From Chitinophaga pinensis (GTDB taxonomy: Bacteria; Bacteroidota; Bacteroidia; UKL13-3): 64,000 nt of DNA. This document shows, in pieces, positions 33,925 through 41,312 of this stretch. How positions within the stretch are numbered: position 1 is the stretch's first letter; each line of letters begins with the position of its first letter. The stretch lies in contig CAMARW010000001.1 of NCBI GenBank assembly GCA_945860865.1, positions 772,294 through 836,293 of the forward strand, written 5' to 3'. Under the pieces are notes generated by a model. It saw nothing but the letters and a program-made list of their open reading frames with translations. It searched no databases and was not told the origin of the DNA. The translations under genes were made by a program, and so were the position numbers.

Positions 33925-34749
33925 ATGGAAATATTCGTTTCACAATTATTCATCTATCCCGTTAAAGGATTACCTGGTATAACTAAAACCGAATCTGAAC
34001 TCACGCCCCGTGGTTTAAAATATGATAGGCGATGGATGTTGGTGGATGAAAATAATCGCTTTCTATCTCAAAGGGGCTTGCCTATATTAACTCAGTTTAA
34101 TGTTAGTGAAACACCAAACGGATTTAAAATTACAGCTCCCAATAAAGTTTCATATATAGATATCCCTTATCAAATTGATGGGGCAAGCCAATTGGTAATT
34201 ATATGGGAGGATACTTGTAATGCTTTACATTTTTCTGAAGCGATAGATAGTTGGTTTACGCAAATAATTGGAATAACTTGCCGTTTGGTTTTTATGCCAG
34301 AACAAAGTTTAAGAACTATTACTGAACCAAAAGTTCCAGTAAATTCTTTGGTTAGTTTTGCAGATGCTTTCCCGCTTTTAATAATTGGTGAGGCTTCTTT
34401 AACATACCTCAACAAGCTTCTGCTTGAACCTATGCAATTGAATCGGTTCAGACCAAATTTGGTGTTGGATGGCACGGTGGCTTTTGAGGAAGATACCTTT
34501 CTTGAATTTACAATAGGTAACAATAGTTTTATAGCACCCAAGCCTTGCGCCCGCTGCGCTGTACCAACTATTAACCAGCAAACCGGAGAAGCAGGAGCAG
34601 AGCCGCTAAAAACATTGAGCACATTTAGGAAAAAAGAAAACAAAATATACTTCGGCGAAAATGCACTTTGCACAGCTGGCTTCCAAAAAATTGCCCTCGG
34701 AAACACCATCAAAATACTATCACGCAAGAAATCAAAGTTTGATAGTTAG
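33925..34749 (+). CDS. MOSC domain-containing protein
   Basis: A 274-residue protein of the mARC/YcbX type: N-terminal beta-barrel (about 1-115, LFIYPVKGLPG... GLKYDRRWMLVD) and MOSC sulfur-carrier domain (about 125-270) with LNRFRPNLVLDG and the cysteine motif APKPCARCAVPTINQQTG, where the second cysteine would bind the molybdenum cofactor. Members reduce N-hydroxylated compounds. No C-terminal ferredoxin domain is attached, so electrons come from a separate protein. It starts 3 bp after gldB, so likely the same transcript. Confidence 0.88.
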   Translation: MEIFVSQLFIYPVKGLPGITKTESELTPRGLKYDRRWMLVDENNRFLSQRGLPILTQFNVSETPNGFKITAPNKVSYIDIPYQIDGASQLVIIWEDTCNALHFSEAIDSWFTQIIGITCRLVFMPEQSLRTITEPKVPVNSLVSFADAFPLLIIGEASLTYLNKLLLEPMQLNRFRPNLVLDGTVAFEEDTFLEFTIGNNSFIAPKPCARCAVPTINQQTGEAGAEPLKTLSTFRKKENKIYFGENALCTAGFQKIALGNTIKILSRKKSKFDS

Positions 34750-34782
34750 TCGTTGGTTTTTAGTTAAAATGACCAACAACTA
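34742..34782. repeat. GTTAGTNGTTGGT inverted repeat between convergent genes
   Basis: GTTAGTCGTTGGT (34745-34757) can pair with ACCAACAACTAAC with one mismatch, and TTAGTT/AACTAA words recur beside it. It spans the MOSC stop codon and the spacer to the gcvP stop, so it may act as a two-way terminator. It belongs in design with the other word-repeat hairpins of this window. Confidence 0.55.
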
Positions 34783-34792
34783 ACCCCAACTA

Positions 34793-37651
34793 CTAATTCT
34801 GATATGCCTCAATAGGTAAACAAGCGCAAATTAGATTTCTATCACCATGCGTATTATTTACTCTACCTACCGTTGGCCAAAATTTGGCACTTCTTACGTA
34901 TGGTAATGGATAAGCCGCTTCGTTTCTGGTATAAGCGTGGTTCCATTCTTCTGCTATAACCATTGAAGCAGTATGCGGTGCATTTTTTAACACATTATCT
35001 GCCTTATCAGCTTGGCCATTTTCAATAGTGTTTATCTCGTTTTTAATGGCAATCATGGCATCACAAAAGCGATCAAGTTCTGTTTTAGGTTCGCTTTCTG
35101 TAGGTTCAATCATAATGGTGCCTGCCACAGGAAAACTCATAGTTGGTGCGTGAAAACCATAATCCATTAAACGTTTGGCAATGTCTTCTGCCTCTATGCC
35201 TGTGGCGCCTTTAAACACACGGGTATCTAAAATCATTTCGTGTGCACAACGGCCTTTACTGCCTGTGTACATAATTTGATAATCGTTCTCTAAACGTGCT
35301 TTAATATAATTAGCATTTAAGATGGCATATTTGGTGGCATTTTCTAATCCTTCTGTACCCATCATGCGGATGTAAGCATAAGATATTAATAGGATAGAAG
35401 CGCTTCCCCATGGTGCTGCAGAAATAGCTGTCATAGATTTTTCTCCACCACCCATATCTACTACTGAATGTCCAGGTAAAAATGGAACTAAATGTGCCGC
35501 AACTCCAATTGGTCCCATGCCTGGTCCGCCACCACCATGTGGGATACAGAATGTTTTATGCAAGTTTAAGTGACAAACATCGGCACCAATATTGGCCGGA
35601 CTAGTTAATCCAACTTGAGCATTCATGTTGGCGCCATCCATATAAACCTGACCACCATTTTCGTGAATGAGGCCACAAATTTCATGGATTTCTTCTTCAA
35701 AAACACCGTAAGTTGATGGGTAAGTAACCATTAAGCAAGCTAAATTATCTTTGTGCTCTAAGGCTTTTGCTCTTAAATCTTCGATATCTACGTAACCATT
35801 TTCAAGGGTTTTGGTTACAATTACTTTCATGCCTGCCATAACTGCACTGGCAGGGTTTGTTCCATGTGCAGAAGATGGAATTAAAGCGATATTTCTATGC
35901 GCTTGACCAATACTTTTAAGGTATTCGCGGATTACCATTAAGCCTGCATATTCTCCTTGTGCACCTGCGTTAGGTTGCAAGCTTATGCCGGCAAATCCGG
36001 TAACTTCTTTGAGTGCATGGGTTAATTCTTCAAAAATTTGGGTATAACCAGTGGCTTGATTTCTTGGAATAAACGGGTGCAATTGTCCAAATCCAGGCAT
36101 TGTAACCGGAATCATTTCTGCCGTTGCATTTAGTTTCATAGTACAAGAACCCAAAGCAATCATAGAATGGCAAAGCGATAAATCTTTTGATTCTAATAAT
36201 TTAATATAACGCAACATTTCATGTTCGCTGTGGTATGAATTAAATACCGGATGGGTCATGTAACTAGATTTACGCATGTTCATAACTGGGGCATTTAAGT
36301 TTACACTTTCTGCCTGCGTTTTTTGAATGGTTTTTCCAGTTAAAATGCTCGCCAAAGTATTAACATCAGCCAAGCTATGCGTTTCGTCTATTGATACTTT
36401 AATGTGCTTGTCGTTTACTTTAGCTATATTTATTTCGTGCGATAAACAATTAGCAACCACTTCATCTGCATTATTTACAGCTATTGTAATGGTATCAAAA
36501 TAATGTTTAGTTACAACAGTTAATCCGTTTTCGTTAAGTGCTTCAGCTAAAGTTTGGGTTAAACCATGCACCCTGCCCGCAATACCTTGAAGGCCTTTCG
36601 GACCATGGTAAACACCGTACATGCTCGCCATAATAGATAATAAAACTTGGGCTGTGCAAATGTTCGAAGTGGCTTTTTCACGTTTGATGTGTTGTTCGCG
36701 GGTTTGTAAAGCCATACGCAAAGCGCGGTTGCCCTGACTATCAATTGAAACGCCAATTAGTCTTCCTGGCATTTGACGCTTGTATGTATCTTTGGTGGCA
36801 AAAAATCCAGCATGTGGACCGCCATAACCCATTGGTACACCAAAGCGCTGTGCTGAACCAACTACCACATCTGCGCCCCATTCGCCTGGAGGAGTTAACA
36901 AGGTTAAGCTTAATAAATCGGCAGCTACTGCAACCAATACATTTTGCTCAATGGCCTTCGCCATAAACTCGCTGTAGTCAAAAATATTACCATCGCCGGC
37001 TGGATATTGAACCAAAGCGCCAAAGAAAGAATCATCTAAGGTAACGGTATTGTGGTCGCCAATTACTAGCTCAACACCAATAGGCTCAGTACGTGTTTTT
37101 AATACATCAATTGTTTGTGGAAAAACCAATTCAGAAACAAAAAATTTGTGTGCATTGGCCTTTTTAGTTTCTGCATATAACATATGCATGGCTTCTGCCG
37201 CTGCCGTTCCCTCATCTAAAAGAGAAGCATTGGCTATTTCCATGCCGGTAAGCTCAATAATCATTGTTTGATAATTAAGCAATGCCTCTAAACGACCTTG
37301 AGCAATTTCTGCTTGATAGGGCGTATAAGCAGTGTACCAGCCTGGGTTTTCAAAAATATTTCTTAATACAACATTAGGCGTGTGGTTGCCATAGTAACCT
37401 TGCCCTAAATAATTCTTATAAATTTTATTTTTTGAAGCAACTAAATTTAGCATTGAAAGAAGTTCTGCCTCGGTTAAGGCTTCTGGCAATTCCATGCGCT
37501 TTTTTAAGCGTATGTGTGCTGGAATTGTTTCCTCAATTAATTGGTCTAAACTGGCTACACCAATGGTTTTCAACATAACGGCAGTATCATTTGCCATTGG
37601 AGAGTTGTGACGGAATGTAAATGCGTCGCGGTGGTTTGCTTTAATTTGCAT
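34793..37651 (-). CDS. gcvP: glycine dehydrogenase (decarboxylating), P protein
   Basis: P protein of the glycine cleavage system: PLP-dependent decarboxylation of glycine and transfer of the aminomethyl group to lipoyl H protein. At 952 residues it is the fused single-chain form, with two PLP-transferase halves. Markers are RHNSPMAN at the N-terminus, [44 protein letters not shown] and the PLP lysine in [22 protein letters not shown]. gcvT and gcvH are not nearby. A promoter is seen at 37687-37715; I see no glycine riboswitch. Confidence 0.97.
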   Translation of the reverse strand: MQIKANHRDAFTFRHNSPMANDTAVMLKTIGVASLDQLIEETIPAHIRLKKRMELPEALTEAELLSMLNLVASKNKIYKNYLGQGYYGNHTPNVVLRNIFENPGWYTAYTPYQAEIAQGRLEALLNYQTMIIELTGMEIANASLLDEGTAAAEAMHMLYAETKKANAHKFFVSELVFPQTIDVLKTRTEPIGVELVIGDHNTVTLDDSFFGALVQYPAGDGNIFDYSEFMAKAIEQNVLVAVAADLLSLTLLTPPGEWGADVVVGSAQRFGVPMGYGGPHAGFFATKDTYKRQMPGRLIGVSIDSQGNRALRMALQTREQHIKREKATSNICTAQVLLSIMASMYGVYHGPKGLQGIAGRVHGLTQTLAEALNENGLTVVTKHYFDTITIAVNNADEVVANCLSHEINIAKVNDKHIKVSIDETHSLADVNTLASILTGKTIQKTQAESVNLNAPVMNMRKSSYMTHPVFNSYHSEHEMLRYIKLLESKDLSLCHSMIALGSCTMKLNATAEMIPVTMPGFGQLHPFIPRNQATGYTQIFEELTHALKEVTGFAGISLQPNAGAQGEYAGLMVIREYLKSIGQAHRNIALIPSSAHGTNPASAVMAGMKVIVTKTLENGYVDIEDLRAKALEHKDNLACLMVTYPSTYGVFEEEIHEICGLIHENGGQVYMDGANMNAQVGLTSPANIGADVCHLNLHKTFCIPHGGGGPGMGPIGVAAHLVPFLPGHSVVDMGGGEKSMTAISAAPWGSASILLISYAYIRMMGTEGLENATKYAILNANYIKARLENDYQIMYTGSKGRCAHEMILDTRVFKGATGIEAEDIAKRLMDYGFHAPTMSFPVAGTIMIEPTESEPKTELDRFCDAMIAIKNEINTIENGQADKADNVLKNAPHTASMVIAEEWNHAYTRNEAAYPLPYVRSAKFWPTVGRVNNTHGDRNLICACLPIEAYQN

Positions 37652-37686
37652 ATATATAAGTTTAATCTAATGCTTGTTAGGAGAGG

Positions 37687-37715
37687 CAAATTTATCTTTT
37701 TCGGAGGTTTTACAA
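37687..37715 (-). promoter_or_regulatory. gcvP promoter
   Basis: On the minus strand: TTG (37713-37715), 18 nt, then TAAATTTG (37687-37694), a full -7 match, 35 nt before the gcvP ATG. Confidence 0.6.
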
Positions 37716-37821
37716 GTAATTTTTTTTTGATATTTCGTTGATTTTTATCTGCATTGATTATGAGATAATTAAATTAATTATTGCGTCATTTTTTTAGGAA
37801 CTAAAAATTTTGAAAAACCAA

Positions 37822-37852
37822 TTTGCAAAAATGAGGTTTTGACGTAAATTGG
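37822..37852 (+). promoter_or_regulatory. promoter of the DUF2147 gene, leaderless type
   Basis: TTTG (37822-37825), 19 nt, then TAAATTGG (37845-37852), one mismatch to TAnnTTTG. The ATG follows after 4 nt, so the transcript should start at or very near the start codon. Confidence 0.55.
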
Positions 37853-37856
37853 AACC

Positions 37857-38321
37857 ATGAAAAAAAACATATTATTAATTGCTGGAATTTTAATCTCCAG
37901 CCTAACATTTTTTGCCTCAGCCCAGTCGGTTCAGTCAGATGATATCGCCGGACTATGGGAAACAGGAAGCGGCAAAGCCCGCGTTAATATTATTAAATCG
38001 GGTAATTACTTTTATGGCAGAATAGTTTGGTTAAAAGAACCCTTAAATGAGCAAGGAAAGCCAAAAGTTGACAAAAACAATCCTGATGAAACCAAGAGAA
38101 GTACCCCGCTTTTAGGCTACCGCATGCTAAGTAGCTTCGAATACAAAGGCGATAACCTTTGGGAAGATGGCACTATTTACGACCCAGAAAGTGGCAGTAC
38201 TTATAGCTGTAAAATAACCATGGATGATAAAAATACCATGAATATTAGAGGTTTTATTGGCATTGCCGCCTTCGGTAGAACCGATGTGTGGAAACGCTTA
38301 CAAATGAAAAAGAAGAAGTAA
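37857..38321 (+). CDS. DUF2147 domain-containing protein
   Basis: A 154-residue secreted protein with a signal peptide (cut after ASAQ, residue 23) and a single DUF2147 domain: DIAGLWETGSGKARVNIIKSGNYFYGRIVWL, LLGYRMLSSFEYKGDNLWEDGTIYDPESGSTYSCKI, and the end RGFIGIAAFGRTDVWKR. The family is a small beta-barrel with lipocalin-like shape, periplasmic, and its ligand is unknown. It stands alone; a repeat hairpin begins 5 bp after its stop. Confidence 0.92.
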   Translation: MKKNILLIAGILISSLTFFASAQSVQSDDIAGLWETGSGKARVNIIKSGNYFYGRIVWLKEPLNEQGKPKVDKNNPDETKRSTPLLGYRMLSSFEYKGDNLWEDGTIYDPESGSTYSCKITMDDKNTMNIRGFIGIAAFGRTDVWKRLQMKKKK

Positions 38322-38325
38322 AAAA

Positions 38326-38399
38326 AATTACGAATTACGAATTACGAATTACGATTATCGAATTCGTAATTTTTAATTCGTAATTCGTAATTAAAATTA
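38326..38399. repeat. ATTACGAATT / AATTCGTAAT inverted repeat, second copy
   Basis: Same word set as the array at 13315: ACGAATT repeats on the left, AATTCGT repeats on the right, meeting near ATTATCGAATTCG. It fills the whole space between two convergent genes and could form a long hairpin that stops transcription from both sides. The TTA of the next gene's stop codon overlaps its right end. Confidence 0.85.
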
Positions 38400-39503
38400 A
38401 GGGCTAACAAGATTTAAGCTAAATTGAAAATATAAGGGGTTGCTTATTTTATTCTCCATGTAATAAGGCTTGTCTGAACCTATAATTCTTAAGATATCTG
38501 TTTGGTCTAAATCAAAGCTGTAATTAATTCGGTAACCAGCTTGTAACGACAACCAAACAAAGCCAGATAAGGCAAATTCATACGTAATTCTAGGTCTAAT
38601 TTCTGATCTACGTAATTCTAAATTATTGAAATAAGGGTTTTCGGTTCTATTTATCATTGCATAACTCTGACCTTCTAACTCATAGCCAAAAAACAAAATA
38701 TTTCTTGGATTAAAAGTTCTTCTCAAAGCAGCTCTAGCAGGGAAGATAGATTCTACTCCCCACTTCTTATTCTGGAATGTGTGATTAAATAAAATCAAAG
38801 GAATATACCCCAATGCACCAGGTCTGTAGGTTCTAGAAATACCAAAGGCTAGAATGGAATAATCGTTTCTTTTCTTTCCAAAAAATACGGCTGCCGAATA
38901 TTTAGGTTGGGTTAAATACTCGCCCAATTTGCTATCGTTTAAAGTAAAATCTCCATTGGCATCTGCACTTACAAATCCTAAAATAAAATGCTTCTCGTTT
39001 AATGGTTTAAAAATAGTAGAGTTAAGTCCTACAGTGGTTAAGCCGCGTTGGGATAGGGCATCGCTAATGTGGTGATTAGTATTTGCAGTTGAGGGTTCTC
39101 TGGTTATATTATATCCGGTGCGCCAATAGTTTCCTCCTAGTGTAATTAATAATTTGGTATTAGATATAATGGGGTAATTTACCAACAACCTCAAGCCCGC
39201 TGCACTTTGAATAGTGGCACTTGAGTTTCCATAAATCATTGGGTCGCCAGCTTTAAAATTATCAGGATTATGGCTCGTTTCTAGGCTGTGTTTTCCTTGG
39301 TAATCGTAGCCAATGGAAATGAGCTTATTTGGACTAATACCCAAAACTTTGTTGGTGCAATATCTTTTTGTTCCTTCTGGCGTTTCTGCATCGGCAAAGG
39401 CGCTAAAGTCTATTACTTCTTCTACAATGCTGTCTTTTTGGGCATAGACATTGCCAAAGCAAAAAGCAAGAAAACTTGTGATTATCAGTAGTTTTTTTCT
39501 CAT
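38397..39503 (-). CDS. outer-membrane beta-barrel protein, DUF6268-like
   Basis: A 368-residue protein with a signal peptide (cut after VYAQ). The mature protein is a beta-barrel with many alternating aromatic strands (AGLRLLVNYPII, KLLITLGGNYWRTGYN, SAAVFFGKKRNDYSILAFGI, NILFFGYELEG, FVWLSLQAGYRINYSFD) and ends ISNPLYFQFSLNLVSP. I think it belongs with the putative barrel family DUF6268, but this is from memory of the pattern. Substrate unknown. Its stop lies in the repeat hairpin shared with the convergent DUF2147 gene. Confidence 0.72.
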   Translation of the reverse strand: MRKKLLIITSFLAFCFGNVYAQKDSIVEEVIDFSAFADAETPEGTKRYCTNKVLGISPNKLISIGYDYQGKHSLETSHNPDNFKAGDPMIYGNSSATIQSAAGLRLLVNYPIISNTKLLITLGGNYWRTGYNITREPSTANTNHHISDALSQRGLTTVGLNSTIFKPLNEKHFILGFVSADANGDFTLNDSKLGEYLTQPKYSAAVFFGKKRNDYSILAFGISRTYRPGALGYIPLILFNHTFQNKKWGVESIFPARAALRRTFNPRNILFFGYELEGQSYAMINRTENPYFNNLELRRSEIRPRITYEFALSGFVWLSLQAGYRINYSFDLDQTDILRIIGSDKPYYMENKISNPLYFQFSLNLVSP

Positions 39504-39577
39504 AAAATAACTTGTGTTTTTTTAACAAATAAAGTACATAAATTTAAAAACACAAGTGCCTGTCTTAAGAAATACAA

Positions 39578-40134
39578 TTATTTCATTTTATTTATTTCTT
39601 CTTCCGTTAATCCTGTTAAGATAACTATGTCGTGAATACTTAAGCCCATTTCCTTGGCTTTTCTAGCTGTTTCTGTTTTTCCTTCTTCAATACCTTTCAA
39701 TTTCCCTTCTTCAATACCTTCTAATTTACCATCATCAAATGCGGTATCAATTACGTTTTTTAAATCGCGGTAATGTTTTAAGCTTTCTTCGTACGCATCC
39801 ATTTGTGTCTGATTAAAGCCTGCAAGTTCTGCTTTTTGAAATGCATTTTCAAATACACTGTCCATAAAAATTTGAGGAATAGACTGAAAATCTTCCAAAT
39901 GCTTAATAAAAAAGAGCCATTTATCCATATTGGTTTTGAGCTTATGCTCTTCTAATTTAAAATTAGGCATTTCTAAATAGATATAGGTGAGCTTATCATA
40001 AAAGATATTTCCGTTTTGGTTCTTTAATTTGATGGTATGTAATACCTCACTTTTTCTGCTTGCTCTCTTATTGGAAAAGTGGAGTAAAAAACAGTTCTCT
40101 CTTTAAAATAATTTTGCTTTGATTTGGCATTTTT
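39578..40134 (-). pseudogene. decayed Rpn/PD-(D/E)XK family transposase gene
   Basis: A 130-residue frame from the ATG at 39970 matches only the C-terminal half of Rpn-type (PDDEXK_2) nucleases: MDKWLFFIKHLEDFQ, AGFNQTQMDAYEESLKHYRDLKNVIDTAFDDG, and the repeated EGxxxGIEEGK tail. In the same frame upstream, without a start codon, one reads RTVFYSTFPIRASRK joined to VLHTIKLKNQNGNIFYDKLTYIYLEMP. In intact members about 30 residues with nuclease residues lie between STFPI and the HTIKL part; here they are missing. The N-terminal catalytic part is also absent (stop at 40135-40137). So it is a gene fossil with an internal deletion. Confidence 0.75.
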
Positions 40135-40231
40135 TTAAAAACAAATATATGAAGGTTCGTGCTAATTTTATTTCTAAACCAGTTAAGATATTCGGGTAAA
40201 TAAGATTTAATTTGAGGCAAAAAATAAAGCT

Positions 40232-40537
40232 ATGTTCGATAAATTAGGAGCTGCCAAGGAAATGGCAGAAACAGTAAAAGCAAAGTTAGAAACCATTACC
40301 GTTATGGGTGAGGCTGGATCTGGAAAAGTAAGGGTTAGTGCCAACGGAAATCGAAAAATTCAAGGGGTGCAAATTTCAGATGAATTGTTGAACCCAGAAA
40401 ATAAAGAAGAACTAGAAGACCTGCTTACGGTGGCAATAAACCGAGCCATGGCCACTGCAGAAAATGTTTCTGAAAGTGAAATGCGCGCCATGATGAGCAG
40501 CATGATGCCTGGCTTAGGCAATTTATTTGGTAAATAA
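40232..40537 (+). CDS. YbaB/EbfC family nucleoid-associated protein
   Basis: A 101-residue DNA-binding protein of the YbaB/EbfC family, forming dimers with a tweezer shape. Family patterns: AAKEMAETVKAKLETITV, SGKVRVSANGNRKIQGVQISDELL, EELEDLLTVAINRAMATAE, and a Met-rich C-terminus ending PGLGNLFGK. In many bacteria it lies between dnaX and recR; here it is alone between a transposase fossil and a T9SS gene. Its stop codon lies in a symmetric terminator hairpin. Confidence 0.93.
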   Translation: MFDKLGAAKEMAETVKAKLETITVMGEAGSGKVRVSANGNRKIQGVQISDELLNPENKEELEDLLTVAINRAMATAENVSESEMRAMMSSMMPGLGNLFGK

Positions 40538-40556
40538 GCGGGCTTGCCCGCTTATT
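40533..40556. terminator. symmetric bidirectional terminator
   Basis: A perfect 24-bp palindromic arrangement, AATAAGCGGGC-TT-GCCCGCTTATT, contains the TAA stop of ebfC in one arm and the TAA stop of the convergent T9SS protein gene in the other. GC-rich core in an AT-rich context with A/T flanks on both sides fits a two-way intrinsic terminator. Confidence 0.85.
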
Positions 40557-41298
40557 GTACTATGAATTTTTTGCTAACTATCTCTGAGCCTTTTTGGATG
40601 CGAATAATGTAAATCCCTGCATCAAAGCCTGCCAATGAAACATGCGAAACTTCATGTTTCTGTAATTGGCCTGTTTCCATGGTTTTACCTTGTATGTTTT
40701 GAATCATAAATTGGGCTTCACCGCTCAACTCTGGCACATATACTTGCAGCTCTTCTTTGGCCGGATTTGGAAACAATATTGGTCCGCTGCCCAGGCTAAT
40801 TTCTGCTTGGCTATTTAATCCACTTACAATAATGCTATACCTTGCATTGGTATCGCTGGCGTTCTGACTAATTGGAACCGGTCCTAAAAAGGCTGTTGCC
40901 CTTACGGTAATTAAAACCAATAATGGGTAAATACCAACTTGTGCCTGGGTAGGAGTGCCCGTTAAAGTAGCACAGCCCGCAGTTCCACCAACGATTTTAC
41001 ATTCTGCATTATGGCAAGAATACGTAAAGCCATCAGGCATGCCTTTAACTCCTGTAATCCATAAGGTGTCAATTTTGGCATCTAAGTTTGTGCCTAATTG
41101 GGGCACAAAAACGTTGGTGTCTTTAGTAATAAAATACTTTATTTCTTGTGTGTACAATTTGCCTGCAAAAGCAGTATCTAGCGCTGCTGGCAAGGTAGCT
41201 GTAGTTTTTAAGTTAGGATCTGGTGTACATTGCGCAGATAAATTATTGCTAAAACTAATGGCGCAAATCATTAATATTGAAAGTAAACTTTTTTTCAT
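40552..41298 (-). CDS. T9SS type A sorting domain-containing protein
   Basis: A 248-residue secreted protein with a signal peptide (cut after LSAQ). The middle (about 25-160) is beta-rich with four cysteines in CHNAECKIVGGTAGCATLTGTP and an N-terminal CTPDP, probably an Ig-like domain. The last 75 residues (FPNPAKEELQVYVPEL... GIYIIRIQKGSEIVSKKFIVQ) form a type A CTD, which sends the protein across the outer membrane by the T9SS and attaches it to the surface. Its start codon is only 14 bp from that of the divergent TonB receptor. Confidence 0.9.
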   Translation of the reverse strand: MKKSLLSILMICAISFSNNLSAQCTPDPNLKTTATLPAALDTAFAGKLYTQEIKYFITKDTNVFVPQLGTNLDAKIDTLWITGVKGMPDGFTYSCHNAECKIVGGTAGCATLTGTPTQAQVGIYPLLVLITVRATAFLGPVPISQNASDTNARYSIIVSGLNSQAEISLGSGPILFPNPAKEELQVYVPELSGEAQFMIQNIQGKTMETGQLQKHEVSHVSLAGFDAGIYIIRIQKGSEIVSKKFIVQ

Positions 41299-41312
41299 AA
41301 ATTTTTATTTGA

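Noticed and set aside
34170-34727. 185-codon frame opposite the MOSC gene
   Set aside because: Antisense shadow; the MOSC frame has clear family motifs.
37652-37856. Glycine riboswitch before gcvP
   Set aside because: The leader shows a plain promoter about 35 nt before the ATG; I find no tandem aptamer-like structure on the gcvP strand.
39578-40537. Toxin-antitoxin or defence system formed by the Rpn fragment and ebfC
   Set aside because: The Rpn frame lacks its catalytic part and ebfC is a housekeeping protein in the opposite direction; nothing links them.
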